Of a DNA stretch of 64,000 nt, positions 45,301 to 56,943 are shown in pieces. Made by a program: the position numbers and the translations under genes. Where the stretch lies: the NCBI GenBank assembly GCA_015501055.1, contig JADNYV010000018.1:352731-416730 (forward strand), read 5' to 3'. Origin of the DNA: Mucidula mucida. Its lineage: Eukaryota > Basidiomycota > Agaricomycetes > Agaricales > Physalacriaceae. The notes beneath the pieces are model-generated. The model had not been told where the DNA came from. It worked only from the letters and a program-made list of their open reading frames with translations, and searched no databases. The stretch's first letter is position 1. Each line of letters opens with the position of its first letter.

Positions 45301-48300
45301 TCCTACACGTCTTGCCAACCAAAGAAAGGTAGTCAAACACGTTGGATCGCGGCATTCCTAACGGGTCGTTATGCCTATCCTGTCGAGAACCCTCCGGTGA
45401 GGTGAAGCTGTACACAGTGGATCGCGGGTTAATAAGCACTATAAGCCATTCGCAGCATTACACTTAGCTACGAGCTCGAATCCAGTGTATCACGACTTAC
45501 CGAGATTAATAACAGTGCGGTCAGGATGGGAACTGGGTGGAAGACAACTGGCTTCGACCCCTTTGACAGGCACTATAGAAAGAAAGGCAATGAGTACAGG
45601 TGACCTCTAACAGTAGACACTTGCTACCTAAAGTAGTGAATGATTCGCACTTGGCTATCAGTTTTCGAACGAGCGTCGGTGAAGGGCAGTTCCGAGCAGA
45701 CACACGTCGTAATAACATGTCCAGTGTCGAAATGAAAGACACGGAAGATGCAGTACAGCATATACAAGAATAGTCGAGAATAGCCTCCTTGAATCCGGCG
45801 GCGTGTGTACCGTCAGGTAGAGGTATATCTTTAGCATCAAGATGTTCGCCACCTTACCGGACTCAAAGCTTTTACTTTGCGCGTGCACCCAAGTTCCGAC
45901 TGCTCATGGAAGTTCCAGGTCGATAGGGTTTCTCAATCCAACGTGAACCTCCTCGGCGTTTCGTGTCATTGAGATGTTGGAGCCAGATTGGAGCGCAACA
46001 CCTCTCATACCCACTTGCGGCAAGAAGTCAATGCACTCTAGATTCATCAACCTGGAAACGCGCACTATTAGTCAACCTCGAGTAAGGCGTGGATCCGGAA
46101 CCCAAGCGGTCGAGCTTGAGGGATCGCTGCCCTCTGATCACACGACGATAGAATCGCGCCCCTGCCCGTTACCGTGCAGCCCATAGTACCACGGGTTTGG
46201 AAGTCGAACAACCGGCACATCGAGAAAGGCAACGTCAACGTTGAACGGGCTTTTCAAGAACCCATCAAGTTCGGTGGCGGCGATCAGATATGTAAACAAG
46301 GCATTGAATCCATATGCGCGAAGCACAGGCGGTAGGGCTCGGCCGGCGTGTCCTTCTAATTGTAGTATGCAATATCCTTCACTGCGAGGACTCAGTCAGA
46401 CAGGAGTTACAGAACAGCAGGAAAATTGCAAGAAGCCACACACATCGCGGGATCTTCCCCACGCGTAGCCGAGGAGAAAGTTGTTGGTTTATGTGGTATG
46501 TTGTTGCGACTTGTTGACGAGGTTTGGGTTCATTTCAAACACCGAATTGAAAGCCCGAATATGGCCATGACCTCCTGCACTGCATGCCGATAATTGGCAT
46601 CTACAGGCGGACTGAAAACCCTTGCAAGACTAGAGAGATCAAAGATTGTGCAGTCACGACGCGGAGAATGTTCGCCGAATGTCGGAGTGGCGCACCATTC
46701 GATGTCAATTATTGCTGAATGCGCTGCAACTATTTTCGCATTTGATTGGGTACGTACGTCTGTGAATTTTTTTCACTTTACCTCACATCCCTAGAAAAAA
46801 AAGAAACTGATTTCCCAGTGGTGACACTTGTCAGGCGACTGTGGCATGTCTGGTATTGAGTGTGCTGTAATAACTTTGAGGTCAGCGCGCTAACGGCGAC
46901 TATATGGGAGCTTACTGCGGCACAGAAGATTGCGCAGAATAAGTAACATGTATTGTCTTCTGTTTCCACCCTCATATATGCGCTAAGCAATTTAACTCAG
47001 TACCCCATGAAAGGCAGGGGAAATGGAAAAAGGGTGAGAATGTGGCACGTGTGTGCCGCCGGCAACCTTCAAACGTTGAAGGTTGCAACGGTCCTGTCGC
47101 TTCTTGGATTGTCATCTTGACACAGCTTACGACATGTTGGTGTCGCAATATGGGTAATGGGTAAGTGCCAATCCACTTGAAGACTCAAGGCCCAGGTCCA
47201 TTTCATTGCAACTGTTAACCGCTTCGACAACTTCGATTTGCACGAGTCTGCAGCATGGCAGATTTGCGGGAGCAGAAAGGCTTTCCTTGGATCTACCGGT
47301 CCAGATTCGCAGACGAGCCTTTCTTGAGAATCGGTTATTGGACCGCGGAGTAGGATAACTTCGCGCAAGTTCCTACCTGGATCTAAACCTCTTTAGTGCG
47401 TCCCAGCTGCACTCAGACGCGTGAGTTCTTGGGAAATCCGTTACCCTCTTGGGCATGTGTGCTCACAGTCCTGTCGGTGTTAGTAGTCGATAGCTATTCA
47501 AAGCCGCAAGACCCCATCTGCTGACATGCATGCCTCAATATGATACTTCTGACCAGGAGATGACAAGCCGTCATGTCTCGTCAATCCTTCGCACTCGGGC
47601 GGGTCCTTTTGTTAGTTATTCAAGAACTTGCAATAATCGGCTGGTCAAGTTCCCCCTGCTACAGACATCGGGTTTTCTGACGGTTAGCTTCCCGAAGGCT
47701 GAGATCGCGCACTGATGACTCTATCCCGCAGTGTGATCATCAATACACTGGTAGCCATCCCTCAATACAGGTATTCCAGTAAAAGCTAAAGTGAAGAGTC
47801 GAACTAATCGTAGCCATCTCCAACGTTGCAGCCACACCAGTCCGCGGGAATGAGCGTGGCGCAGGTAGCTGATCGATTCATGGTTCGTATAAGGAGCTGA
47901 TTTACTTCGAGCCATCAATTATTTCTTCCGGATCCTCGCGGGTCCCGTTTATCCGTGGTGGTACTCTGCGTTCGGATTCGCGCCCGAGCCTGGAACCTTA
48001 AAGATGGCCGACTGGGAAGATTTACACGGCTCGGTCAAGAAGGAATTATGGAGCAGGCAGGATCAATTTGGAAAGGCGTGTTCCCGGCATGGCGTCGAAG
48101 AAACTGAATGGGGCAGGGCCTCGGGTTCAGCGGATCCGATGGGCATCGAAGACCATCGAAACAGAGCAAATCCGGTGGCATGCTCAGAGATCCATCTCCA
48201 ACGTCGCGCTTGACAATCATCGAGGCACGGTGACGTCGATCCTCCCACCGGCCATCTAGGGTTTTGCCGGCGCATATATATGCCATTCACAGCCGCGATC

Positions 48301-48319
48301 CACGCAGCTCTCACCAACC
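42309..48319. other. 6-kb gene-poor region with exon-like fragments
   Basis: No complete gene can be assembled. Several open stretches look like isolated exons: 42658-42850 plus (begins MSSAVTPTDELSRRRAARLG), 43479-43860 plus (ends at a GTAAGT donor), 44820-44953 minus (FDALLVKLCDHAMAVADAVP), 45915-46060 minus (SGSNISMTRNAEEVHVGLRN) and 46173-46310 minus (YLIAATELDGFLKSPFNVDV). None matches a domain I know. The region could be a decayed gene or genes, or unrecognised fast-evolving genes broken by base errors. Confidence 0.4.
48271..48278 (+). promoter_or_regulatory. TATA-like element of the zinc-finger gene
   Basis: A CATATATATG run about 45 bases before the start of the C2H2 protein gene. 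Confidence 0.35.
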
Positions 48320-49098
48320 ATGGCTACTGTTTTCTCTCTCCCTAGTATCCACGAAATGTTCCCTGGTATGTATTTCTCTCATTCTCCTTTCGTTGCTGGT
48401 GTTCATGGCCGCCTAGAACATCTAATGCGCGTCTCACCAGAGGCGCGCGTGCGGGGCAGTGCACCACCCACCTATCTGCAGCTCGAGTGCAGCTACAATG
48501 TCTTGCGGTCCGACCCGTCTGCTTCCACGTTGACGCCCGTCTCCGCGGCTGATAACGATGCCAAGCCTTCAAGCGATGGATCTGAAGGGAGCGACGGCGA
48601 AGATGATATCGGCTCTAAGAAGCATCTGTGCACTACATGCAACAAGCGCTTCAACCGTCCCAGTAGCCTGAGAATCCACATTAACACCCATACTGGTGCC
48701 ACACGTGAGTGCCTTGTTCCCTTACCGCCGAGGCCTTGTCTGATTTGTGGCTAGCTTTCCGTTGTCCTTTCCCTGGCTGTGGTCGCGAGTTCAATGTGAA
48801 CAGTAATATGCGACGCCACTACAGGAATCATTCAACCTCGGGATCAACCGGCCAGTCGGAAGAGGACGCTGTTCCTCCTCCCCCCTCCACTTCCTCACCT
48901 GCCCCCTACCCCACTTCCCGACGTGATCGTGCATCTCGTCACGTACAACACTATTCATCGTCTACTCCTCCGGCATCCCCGCAGAGTCCGTCTTCGTCAA
49001 GCCGTTCATTCCATGAACCGTACAAATCGCGGGTGTTTGATCACCAGCCGCCTCGTCCTCGCACCCGAGAGAGCGACTTACGAACACGCATGCCGTGA
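48320..49098 (+). CDS. C2H2 zinc-finger protein with two fingers
   Basis: A small probable transcription factor. The start is MATVFSLPSIHEMFP, followed by an intron and EHLMRVSPEARVRGSAPPTY. An acidic Ser/Asp-rich segment precedes the fingers. Finger 1 is HLCTTCNKRFNRPSSLRIHI with NTHTG (about 48625-48693). An intron splits the linker at about 48703-48755. Finger 2 is FRCPFPGCGREFNVNSNMRR with HYRNH. Both have intact Cys2-His2 ligands and a near-canonical TG linker. The C-terminus is Ser/Pro-rich and disordered, with a stop at 49096-49098; the last part may use another frame. Basidiomycete genomes carry many such two-finger proteins, often of unknown target. Confidence 0.88.
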
Positions 49099-50903
49099 TA
49101 TCGATACAACTCAGTTCTGACATTCAGTATGATTCTCCGTTTCGCTGTATCGATATCAATACACCACCTTACAAGCCTGTGTACATTACTGCCTTCCCGT
49201 GATACCACTCTTGATTCTCATCTAACCGCCCACTGCGAGCGCCCAATCTACACGCGGCTTCAATGTATAACCGATTGGTTCTCTTGTCTGATGACGCTGG
49301 AAGCGAATGGCCGATTAATTCATCGTGGGTACCGAATGCGTTTCATGGCGCACAACATCCTCCGCGCTCAGAGGGAAGTAGAATGTATGCGTTCTGGAAT
49401 CTTGTCAGTTCGCATCAGTCAATATCGCCCAAATACACCATATTCTGTGATGATCAAGGAACGTGTCTTGAAGATCCGTGGCGCAACTGGCCTGGTGTAG
49501 CACGGTTAGACACCCTCACGAGTTCGGCGGCGCAGGACTGTGATAATGAATCAGTTCGTTGTCACCCATGGCGCAGATCTTCACGAGGAAATCATGATTC
49601 GTGGTTGATCTCCCACGCATTGTCAAGCCTGCGTGGGTGAAGGGTCAGAAGCGATCAGCGTTCCTTCATCAGCTTAACTCAATTGATGCCACTACGCTCG
49701 CAAGGAGTTCGAGCTACTATTGTGTTATCCAACTTGAAGCAGTTCTGAACTGCGTCCGATTGGATACCTGGCGTCTAATAATGTCTGTACCTCGTCCAAG
49801 TATCACTCAGACAAGATCGGAGGCATTTACTTTCGTAACGATTCTGTTCTCCACAATAAAGTCCGTATAGCCGTCAGCAGCCTGAACCAGGTTCGACTTG
49901 ACAATGTATCTACCGGGTGAAGACGTCTGCTATTCAGATTCACAGCCTGAGACTAGCGCGCGTAGGGTTGCAAGCATTCAATTTCAAAGAGTAAAAGTAT
50001 ACGTACTTGACTCCAATGAGTTCTACCACGTCTTGCAATCCAAATGATGATTCTGATACGATGGTAGTAGTACATTTGCACCCCATCTGATCATAGAATC
50101 ATGAATAGTCTCAGCGCGGTGGGAACAAGTAGACTGATTTATGGAAGAAGTGCACCAGCTGCTTTGAGTTAAACTTCATTAGGAAGATGGTCAACAGAGC
50201 GCTCGGAAATACTTGTGACGCCATCCCCATAATTTTACTCACCGTAATACGAGTGTTGACGAAGCTTGATGGGCTGATAGAACAGAGTGGCGCAATCAGA
50301 CTGTTTTTGCGTACTATGCTCTGCGCCCTGCCTGAACGCAAAGATGTTGAAGCGAGATTCTTGGGGGTTTACCGAGAGGTCGTAGGCTGATAAAGGTAAG
50401 CGATGATCGCCTTTCAGCCTGCGAACTCAATACTTCTTTGCAGTCTGTGCCGCGGCAAACATAGAATCGAAACTCTAGACGCACCTCTGTTACTAAATTC
50501 GGGTGTTTCTATAGCATTGGCAACAGTCGAGACCTTTTGGCACTTAGTCCACAGCAGGCTTCAAGCGGTTAGAGGCGGCTTCCTGCCAGGAATCGCCTCG
50601 TAGACTGTGGGTGTCGTCTGGGACACGGAATCATCAGAAAGAATATCTCATCGACTAGTGGAGTCAACATACTTTCTATGAAAAGCTGTCAGGTTTCCAT
50701 CGTAGACAGCACTGAAGGAAGCGAGGGAAACGTTTCGCCCAGAAACTGATCCAAAGAGAGGTTATTACCGGAGGGTAGAAATTTATAGATGACACGCCAC
50801 GACGCCAATCGGGCTCTCTGAACAACACAATACGCGTACAGACGCGTCGTTGCGCGAGTAAACAAAAATACACGTTTTCAGTGGCCGTTCAAAGTGAGCC
50901 ATA
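49099..50903. other. 1.8-kb region without a supported gene
   Basis: A plus-strand frame of 125 codons (49263-49640) has no known motif. On the minus strand, around 50280-50390, an exon-like stretch reads LSVNPQESRFNIFAFRQGAE, followed by a good donor, with a possible preceding exon near 50500-50540. I cannot assign it. It may be part of an unrecognised gene. Confidence 0.4.
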
Positions 50904-51842
50904 TCATTTACACGCATACGCTTTTGTCCAGCTCAGCCCAATACCTGGGCATTCATCCCACTTTCGCATTGCATCAAGAAGCGCATCGTACTCTGCCTCG
51001 TCTGCGACAAGACCTAGACTCAGCACAGGTCCTCTGAAGGCAGAGAAGACGCGAATGATGAAATCCGCATGAACGAGTCCATCTTCGCCACCCCATTTAC
51101 CCAACGGAAACGAGCGCGTCTCGCTCCAGACGTTTACAAATCCCGCATCGCGTAGCATGCCGGGCAACAACTGGGCGATGTTACTGTGCAGGTTCCTCGC
51201 CTTCCTGAGAACCTTGTGATGAGCTTCAGTAGCAGGACCGATATTGTCCAGCCATGGATAGACTTCGACGAATTGGACGTAGCCGCCTGGAACCAGCACT
51301 CTGTGAATCTCGCGTAATGCGGTTTTCCACTGTTCTTCCGCAAATGCTGTCATTAGGAGACGCTGGTTGATCAGGTCGAATCGGTTGCTCCAGTCCAAAG
51401 GCAAGTCGAGAACCGATTGGACCGAAAAGGAAGCATTCTTGAAGGTAACTGTCGGGAAGAGACGATCTTGAATGTCGATGCCGATGAAGTCCGCAATAGG
51501 CACTTCGTTGTATACTTCGTTTATCCAGGCTCCTACATCAACAATCATGAGAATTTTCCACCATGCGACGGTGAACTTTCACTTACCAGTGCCTGTAGCA
51601 GAATCAAGAATTTTGAGATCACTTCTGGATACAGCAATTGGGGCAAAGATTGTATGACCATCACATAATTTCCTGGTCAGGTACTTGTGTTGGAGCTCAA
51701 GTCTACGGATAGATGAGTTAGATCAAGCCAACAGATGATGGAACGCGCACCTTTTCCGTTCAGCTTCATCGGAGGGTAGCAGGTATTTTACATCTGGGGC
51801 AGCGTTGTACCATCGCTCGCTGGCGCGCGTGTCTGGCGCCAT
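50904..51842 (-). CDS. SAM-dependent methyltransferase
   Basis: A class I methyltransferase of the kind common in fungal secondary metabolism and regulation (LaeA-like fold). The start at 51842 gives MAPDTRASERWYNAAPDVKY. Two introns later motif I reads LKILDSATGTGAWINEVYNE, the SAM-binding loop in its acidic-residue context. Motif II-like VPIADFIGIDIQDRLFP supplies the ribose-binding Asp. Then come NRFDLINQRLLMTAF, the REIHRVLVPGGYVQFVEVYP block (motif III) and a C-terminal substrate-binding part ending at the stop 50904. The final long exon is about 215 codons and intact. The substrate is unknown, and no biosynthetic genes lie next to it. Confidence 0.9.
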
Positions 51843-52215
51843 AGAATTGAGAGGGCAGTTTTGTTCGCTTAATCTTTAACCTACGGCGACCCACAGCATT
51901 TATTGCGAACGGAAAACATTGCAGCGTAGCAGGCACACGAATAGAACGAGAGACTGCCGCTCAGGTGACGAGCACCGCACGCAGTAGTAGCGACCGGCGA
52001 TCCCTAAATCCGAAAAATAAGAAGAGCAAACAATAGTGAAGCTTCGATAACAGACACGCCCAGGCTCCGGGACGTTAATTCCCGAATTAATAAGACAGAT
52101 GTGCGCGGAAAAATGCCCTGCAACGATTGACATTCAAAATGGTTAATGTACAATTCTGGATTTTCGCTTCATTTCGGCGCCGAAAAGGGGACGAAGGGAC
52201 GCACTCAGTCATCAT
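51843..52215. other. Intergenic spacer
   Basis: This spacer between two minus-strand genes holds the methyltransferase promoter. No gene or clear motif is seen. Confidence 0.5.
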
Positions 52216-52502
52216 TTACTTTCCCTGGGTCTTCTGAGCCTTTTGTTCTTCAAAGTCGGCTCTGTCTACATCTTTGAAGGCTTGAATGATCGCCTTCCCT
52301 TCCTCGACGTCGTCTAGGTCATATGGCTTTAGACCATGGGAATGCATGAAGCCAGGCCAACCCCTGAGTGGAAGGTTATCATACGAGTTCTTCTACGACG
52401 CGTCGCGTACCCATATGGCTCGTAATAGGAGTCGTTCGATCTCTCTTGGTACCCAGAGCTTTCACCGCTGCTGGACTTGGTATTCGCGCTCTTGGACGAC
52501 AT
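52216..52502 (-). CDS. Small conserved fungal protein of unknown function
   Basis: A protein of about 95 residues with a pattern I associate with an unnamed fungal family. The N-terminus MSSKSANTKSSSGESSGYQE is Ser-rich, then YYEPYGYATRRRRTR. The C-terminal half reads FMHSHGLKPYDLDDVEEGKA and IIQAFKDVDRADFEEQKAQK, ending QGK at 52216-52218. The highly charged helical second half is likely the conserved core. The two halves are in different frames around 52370-52390. Either a short intron or a small indel joins them; no normal-length intron fits. Confidence 0.6.
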
Positions 52503-53919
52503 GGTGATGGGGTAAAGAAGCTAAAGAAGCCAAAGTTCCCACGTACCCTGACTTTTAAACCCAAGGCCTCCGCGCACAAGTCACGTATCTTGGGAAACCA
52601 AAGACATCAACTTACGAAATTCGTGGGTCAAGTGTTCGTGCTACCATGCATTGTTCCCAGTAAGGATCCCCTTTTTCTCACTTGACAAAGTACGTTTCGT
52701 GAGGCGCTGAAGATGACACCTGCGTAGTATCCAACTCTACTTTGATCTCCAGCACCGTCCGAGTCCTTACGAGTCGACGAACGCATACCGGCAATCGCGT
52801 CGCGTCGCGCGCTTATCCGTTATCGAACAGAGAATTGACCAGTCCATGAAATATGGACATCTAGAGATCCCCTTTAGTCCGCAATAAAGGCGCCGTTATA
52901 CGACGCGTTATTGAAAGGAGAGGTTCGAACTGATCGCAGGCGCTATTGTCCCAACGACCCCCACAATGATTGGTTCCGCGGGTGTATGCCATCCCTCTAG
53001 TCCCTCCTCCCGGAACATTACGTCCACGACTCTACATCTTCCTTAGCAACTCGAAACCACAAAAGGTGAAATCAAACGCGTACTTCTTAGGTACTTGGCC
53101 TGCTGAGTTGTCGCGTCTCCGAGGACAGCGAGTACTTTCCTCTCTTTGCCGTTGCCACTTCCTTGCCAGAGGTCTGTGTGCTAGCGCATCACTTGGGCGG
53201 TGGGAGTCGTGATGGAGTGTACTCCAAGATTGCTGCGGGAGAAGGTGCTTAGATCCCTTCATCGAAAGCTATACAAAGCATTAGGACTGCACACAAGTCA
53301 CATAGTGTAAATTGCTTGTCAGCTTGAGAGAGAGAAGCGTCCGTCTCGATCGCCTTTGTCAAGAACTCTTAGCATAGGATACAGAATGGATTAGGGACGA
53401 ACAGGCTGGACGCTAAACTTCGAAACGTTCGGAGACGCCACGACATCCAGATTTACAAACAGATTCAGCACGTCTGAGCCGATGTTGTAAACTTCTGTAA
53501 GAGCACACCAGTAAGGAAACCTATAAGAACGATGAAGAGATGTCTCAAACACACACCCAAAGCCTGTGGGATACTAGAGATGTCCCTACCATCCTTGAGA
53601 GGGCATTCCATGAGTTAGCTTCGTAGTGCTACACTGAGGCTCAGCTATTGCTAACAGGAAATGAGAAAGCAGAGAAACACGAGCGCAGCGCCCAATTAAA
53701 CTCGTCCATCGCTGTCAACGGAATTATGGGCGAGAAGACGCGCAGGACCGTTGGCAATTCCCGCATATCTGGTGATGATCACATTGACGGCGCACATCAT
53801 AACTAGGTAAAGCCCATCCGGCTCGAAGAATGCACCGCTCCTCGTCGCGGCACCATGGAACTTCCAATGCAAGAATGCGGCGTGTATGCGAAATCGTAAC
53901 ATACAAATGTCTATACCGT
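52503..53919. other. 1.4-kb region without a supported gene
   Basis: Short frames on both strands show no recognised motif. It includes the 3' side of the eIF2-beta gene and the promoter of the small protein gene. A GGTTCGAAC at about 52921 is not part of a tRNA that I could fold. Confidence 0.45.
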
Positions 53920-55184
53920 CTAACCCGTCTTGTTCTTGCTCCGTTTTCCGACCTGTGCTTGGAAACCACTCTTGATAGCGTTCACACTGCGCCGACTTCC
54001 GCACGACTCGCACGACATGAAGAAAATACGATTCTCTTTTGTTAGAAGAGTATCCGGGGATTTGCAGGTCTTGCAAGTGACGTATTCGACTGAAAGAATA
54101 TAAATGACAGCGCATGAACATCATAGGCAGCCCATACCGATGTATCGTCGAAGAACGTTTTCAACCTGCTTCTGCTGGAAACGACCTTTGATGACGAGGC
54201 GACCAGCACCGTCGACACTACCAGTGGTACCCATTTCGGAAAAGAGAAATGCTATGACATGTTCGGGCTGACGAGCTGTGAGTCATGGGTTGGGAAAGTA
54301 CGAATAGTTGACTACCTGTCGATGCATTTTCTTGCAAATATCTGTAACGTTGGCGAAGATGGAACGCTTGTTTCCTTCTCTGTGGATAGAAGGAGGGGCG
54401 ATGGTGTACCGCTTGCCGGATGAGGTTGAGAGAAGAGATGGATTGGCCGCATGAAGAAGAGAGTAGAAGCGCGTCAAAAGCTGCAGAACGAGGGTCAACG
54501 CAGGCCATGTTGTTGCAGACATGCCTTACCTCTGGATACATATAGTCTCGGTCACTCTTTAGCCATGCCTCACCTCCACTTCCTTCAACTGGCGGTGCGT
54601 CATGTTGCGCAAACGGATCATCGCCGAGCTCAGCTTCATCGATATTGTCAAGATTAACGTTTCCCTCGACGTCTTCGTCATCATCCTCGTCCTTTGCCTT
54701 GGATTCGTTGAGCTCCTTCTCGAACGCCTCCAGATCAAACGCGGCCTTTTTCTTGGAGGATTTCTTCTTCTTTTTAAGATCGGAAAAGTCAAGATCGTCA
54801 CCAACTGCAGCTGGTACTGCAGTTGGTGTCGAAGTACCAGAGTCATCGCCCTAGGTGCCGATCAGTGAGTACTTTATGTATGAACCCAGATCATACCAAA
54901 TCCAGCGGGATTTCCTTCTTTTTCTTCTTCTTCTTCATGTCGCCAAACATTGCTTTGAATTCATCATCTTCGTTCTTCTCTTTCTCGTCGCCGCCGAGCT
55001 TCATCTGCTCGTGGGCGGTAGTGGAACCGAGATCAACCGCTTCGCCATTAATGGTGGTGTTGTCGATAGTCTCGGGGGCGGGTGCTGTGGGATCAGCGTC
55101 GGCGCCGAGGGGATCCTCAGTGAACGCGACAATCTTTTTCTTGCGCTTTTTCAGCGAGGGATCGAATAGCGGCTCTTCAGACAT
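53920..55184 (-). CDS. SUI3: Translation initiation factor eIF2 subunit beta
   Basis: The beta subunit of eIF2, which carries initiator Met-tRNA to the 40S ribosome. The start at 55184 gives [20 protein letters not shown]. The N-terminal lysine blocks, which bind eIF2B and eIF5, are present: [19 protein letters not shown] and [20 protein letters not shown]. Next come DRDYIYPE, then the conserved core [60 protein letters not shown] and [20 protein letters not shown]. The zinc ribbon is [12 protein letters not shown] with [12 protein letters not shown]. It ends [13 protein letters not shown], stop 53920-53922. About seven exons, no break. It diverges from ATP3 across 108 bases. Confidence 0.96.
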
Positions 55185-55292
55185 GATGATGGTGAGGATG
55201 AGGTGACTCAAGGGTGGGAAAAATGCCGTATTCGGAAGGAGAACGGGGTTGCCGAATCTGTCCGACGTTTCCTCAGTTTACTCGCCATCATC
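55185..55292. promoter_or_regulatory. 108-bp shared promoter region of eIF2-beta and ATP3
   Basis: The start codons of two highly expressed housekeeping genes on opposite strands lie only 108 bases apart. This implies a compact bidirectional promoter. Confidence 0.6.
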
Positions 55293-56354
55293 ATGTTTGC
55301 CCGCCAGTCGCTCTCTCGGGTCGCCGCCCAAACGTCGTCGGCGCTGGCAGCGTCTCGCAGCGGTGCCAGGAATATGGCCACCCTCCGTGAAATTGAGCTG
55401 CGTCTCAAGTCGGTCCGCAATATCCAGAAAATTACCGGTGTACGCCCACCAGCTTTGCTAGGAAAATTGGATTTATTCACGATTTCTGCAGACTATGAAA
55501 ATGATTGCGTCCGCTGGCCTGGCCAAGGCTCAGCGTGCCATGGTGGCCGCCAAACAGTACGGTGACGCCAACGCGGGTGCGGAAAATACCAGTCAACCAA
55601 TGGTCAAATACTGACCTTGTGCTCTAGAGGTCTTTGCCACCTCTGATGAGGTTTCAGAGGGCAAGAAGCTCTTTGTTGTCATCTCTTCTGACAAAGGTCT
55701 CTGCGGTGGTATACACTCTTCGGTCACCAAAGCCACCCGGCGCGCATACACTGGCATCGAATCACCACTTGGTTCCACCAAAGTCGAGGAGGACACGCCC
55801 ATCATGATCATTGGCGACAAGGCAAAGGCTCAACTCTCCCGTGTGCATGCAAAGAACATACAGCTCACCTTCAACCAAATTGGTCGTGACGTCCCGACAT
55901 TTGCCGACGCTGCAAGCGTCGCCGACCTCATCATCACCAGCGGTGTCGAGTACGACTCTGTTGTTCTGGTATACAACAAGTTCATGTCCGCTATCTCGTA
56001 CGAGTCTCGCGCACTCGAGATCAAGGGAGAGAAGGCTTTGGCTGCTAGCGAGAATTTCAAGGTGTACGAGATGGAGGATGACTTTACCAGAGACCTCGCC
56101 CAATTCTCCCTCGCTAACGCCATCTACTCTGCACTTGTTGAAGGTCATGCGTCTGAAATCTCTGCCCGTCGGAATGCCATGGACAACGCGTCCAAGAACG
56201 CGACAGACATGATCGGTTCACTCCAGATGCAGTACAACCGTGGTCGCCAAGCCGCTATCACCAATGAGTTGGTCGACATTATTACTGGTTTGTGTTTGAT
56301 GCTTCTAGTCGATAAAATCAGGTTGACTTGTTCTCAGGTGCTAGTGCTCTGTGA
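55293..56354 (+). CDS. ATP3: Mitochondrial F1F0 ATP synthase gamma subunit
   Basis: The rotating central stalk of F1, located in the mitochondrial matrix. The start MFARQSLSRVAAQTSSALAA is an Arg/Ser-rich mitochondrial targeting peptide. The mature part begins with MATLREIELRLKSVRNIQKI, then the exon TMKMIASAGLAKAQRAMVAA. Then follow KKLFVVISSDKGLCGGIHSS (the family signature), IIGDKAKAQLSRVHAKNIQL and VLVYNKFMSAISYESRALEI. The C-terminal helix is AMDNASKNATDMIGSLQMQY, NRGRQAAITNELVDIITGAS and AL, with the stop at 56352-56354 in a last tiny exon. Four introns. Intact. Confidence 0.97.
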
Positions 56355-56943
56355 GCGTGTACGAAGTAGTGATGGTAAGTCTGCTTCCTCAATACTTCAA
56401 ATTGCATTAATGAAAGTGATGCAGTGTCGTACTTAGACTTATTAATGGATGAAAATCGAATCTTGTGGGACAATAACTGCTTCTGCTCCAAGAAAGACTC
56501 ACGGAAGAACTCGAGAGGAGTGTCCAGTGACCGATCCTTCCATCTCATGTGTGCCCCGTCGCATTTGTCTACACTACGTCAAGCAGGAGTATATGGTCGT
56601 CTTTCCAAAGGTATATGGTAGCCCCAAGCCCTGAGTTGGCAAGACCCAGAAGACTGTCTCTCTCGAAGGGACATCAAAACTCAGGTGCACCGGCGTCGTT
56701 GGGATAAACGATACGGTAGTTGAGTTCATCGGTCCGCACTGGGATCAAAAGTGTCTTCCGGTATTGCTTTTTTATCCAGATCAGTTGACGCAAACTGCTG
56801 TTCTAAGACTTGCCGCTTTTTGGCACCACATGCCCGCGAGGACATCTGATGTCGGGTACATTTAAGAGGGACTGACGTTGATTGTTTTTGTCGAATGTTT
56901 GTGGAGCCCCCAGCTCAAGAGTTCCAGCTTTTTTAAGCATTGC
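56355..56943. other. Intergenic spacer
   Basis: This stretch lies between ATP3 and the GMC gene. A short plus-strand frame (56424-56634) has no known motif. The ATP3 3' UTR and GMC promoter should lie here. Confidence 0.5.

Noticed and set aside
45915..46330. Idea that the minus-strand fragments belong to a TRAPP-II (Trs120-like) subunit
   Set aside because: Only a short stretch (VHVGLRNPIDLELP) loosely resembled that family; other fragments did not align in order.
52860..52935. Possible tRNA, because of a GGTTCGAAC-like T loop
   Set aside because: No matching acceptor stem, D arm or anticodon stem could be folded around it.
54602..55206. Long plus-strand frames and TTC repeats
   Set aside because: These are antisense to the lysine-rich blocks of eIF2-beta, where AAG codons repeat. 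They are neither separate genes nor a microsatellite of interest.
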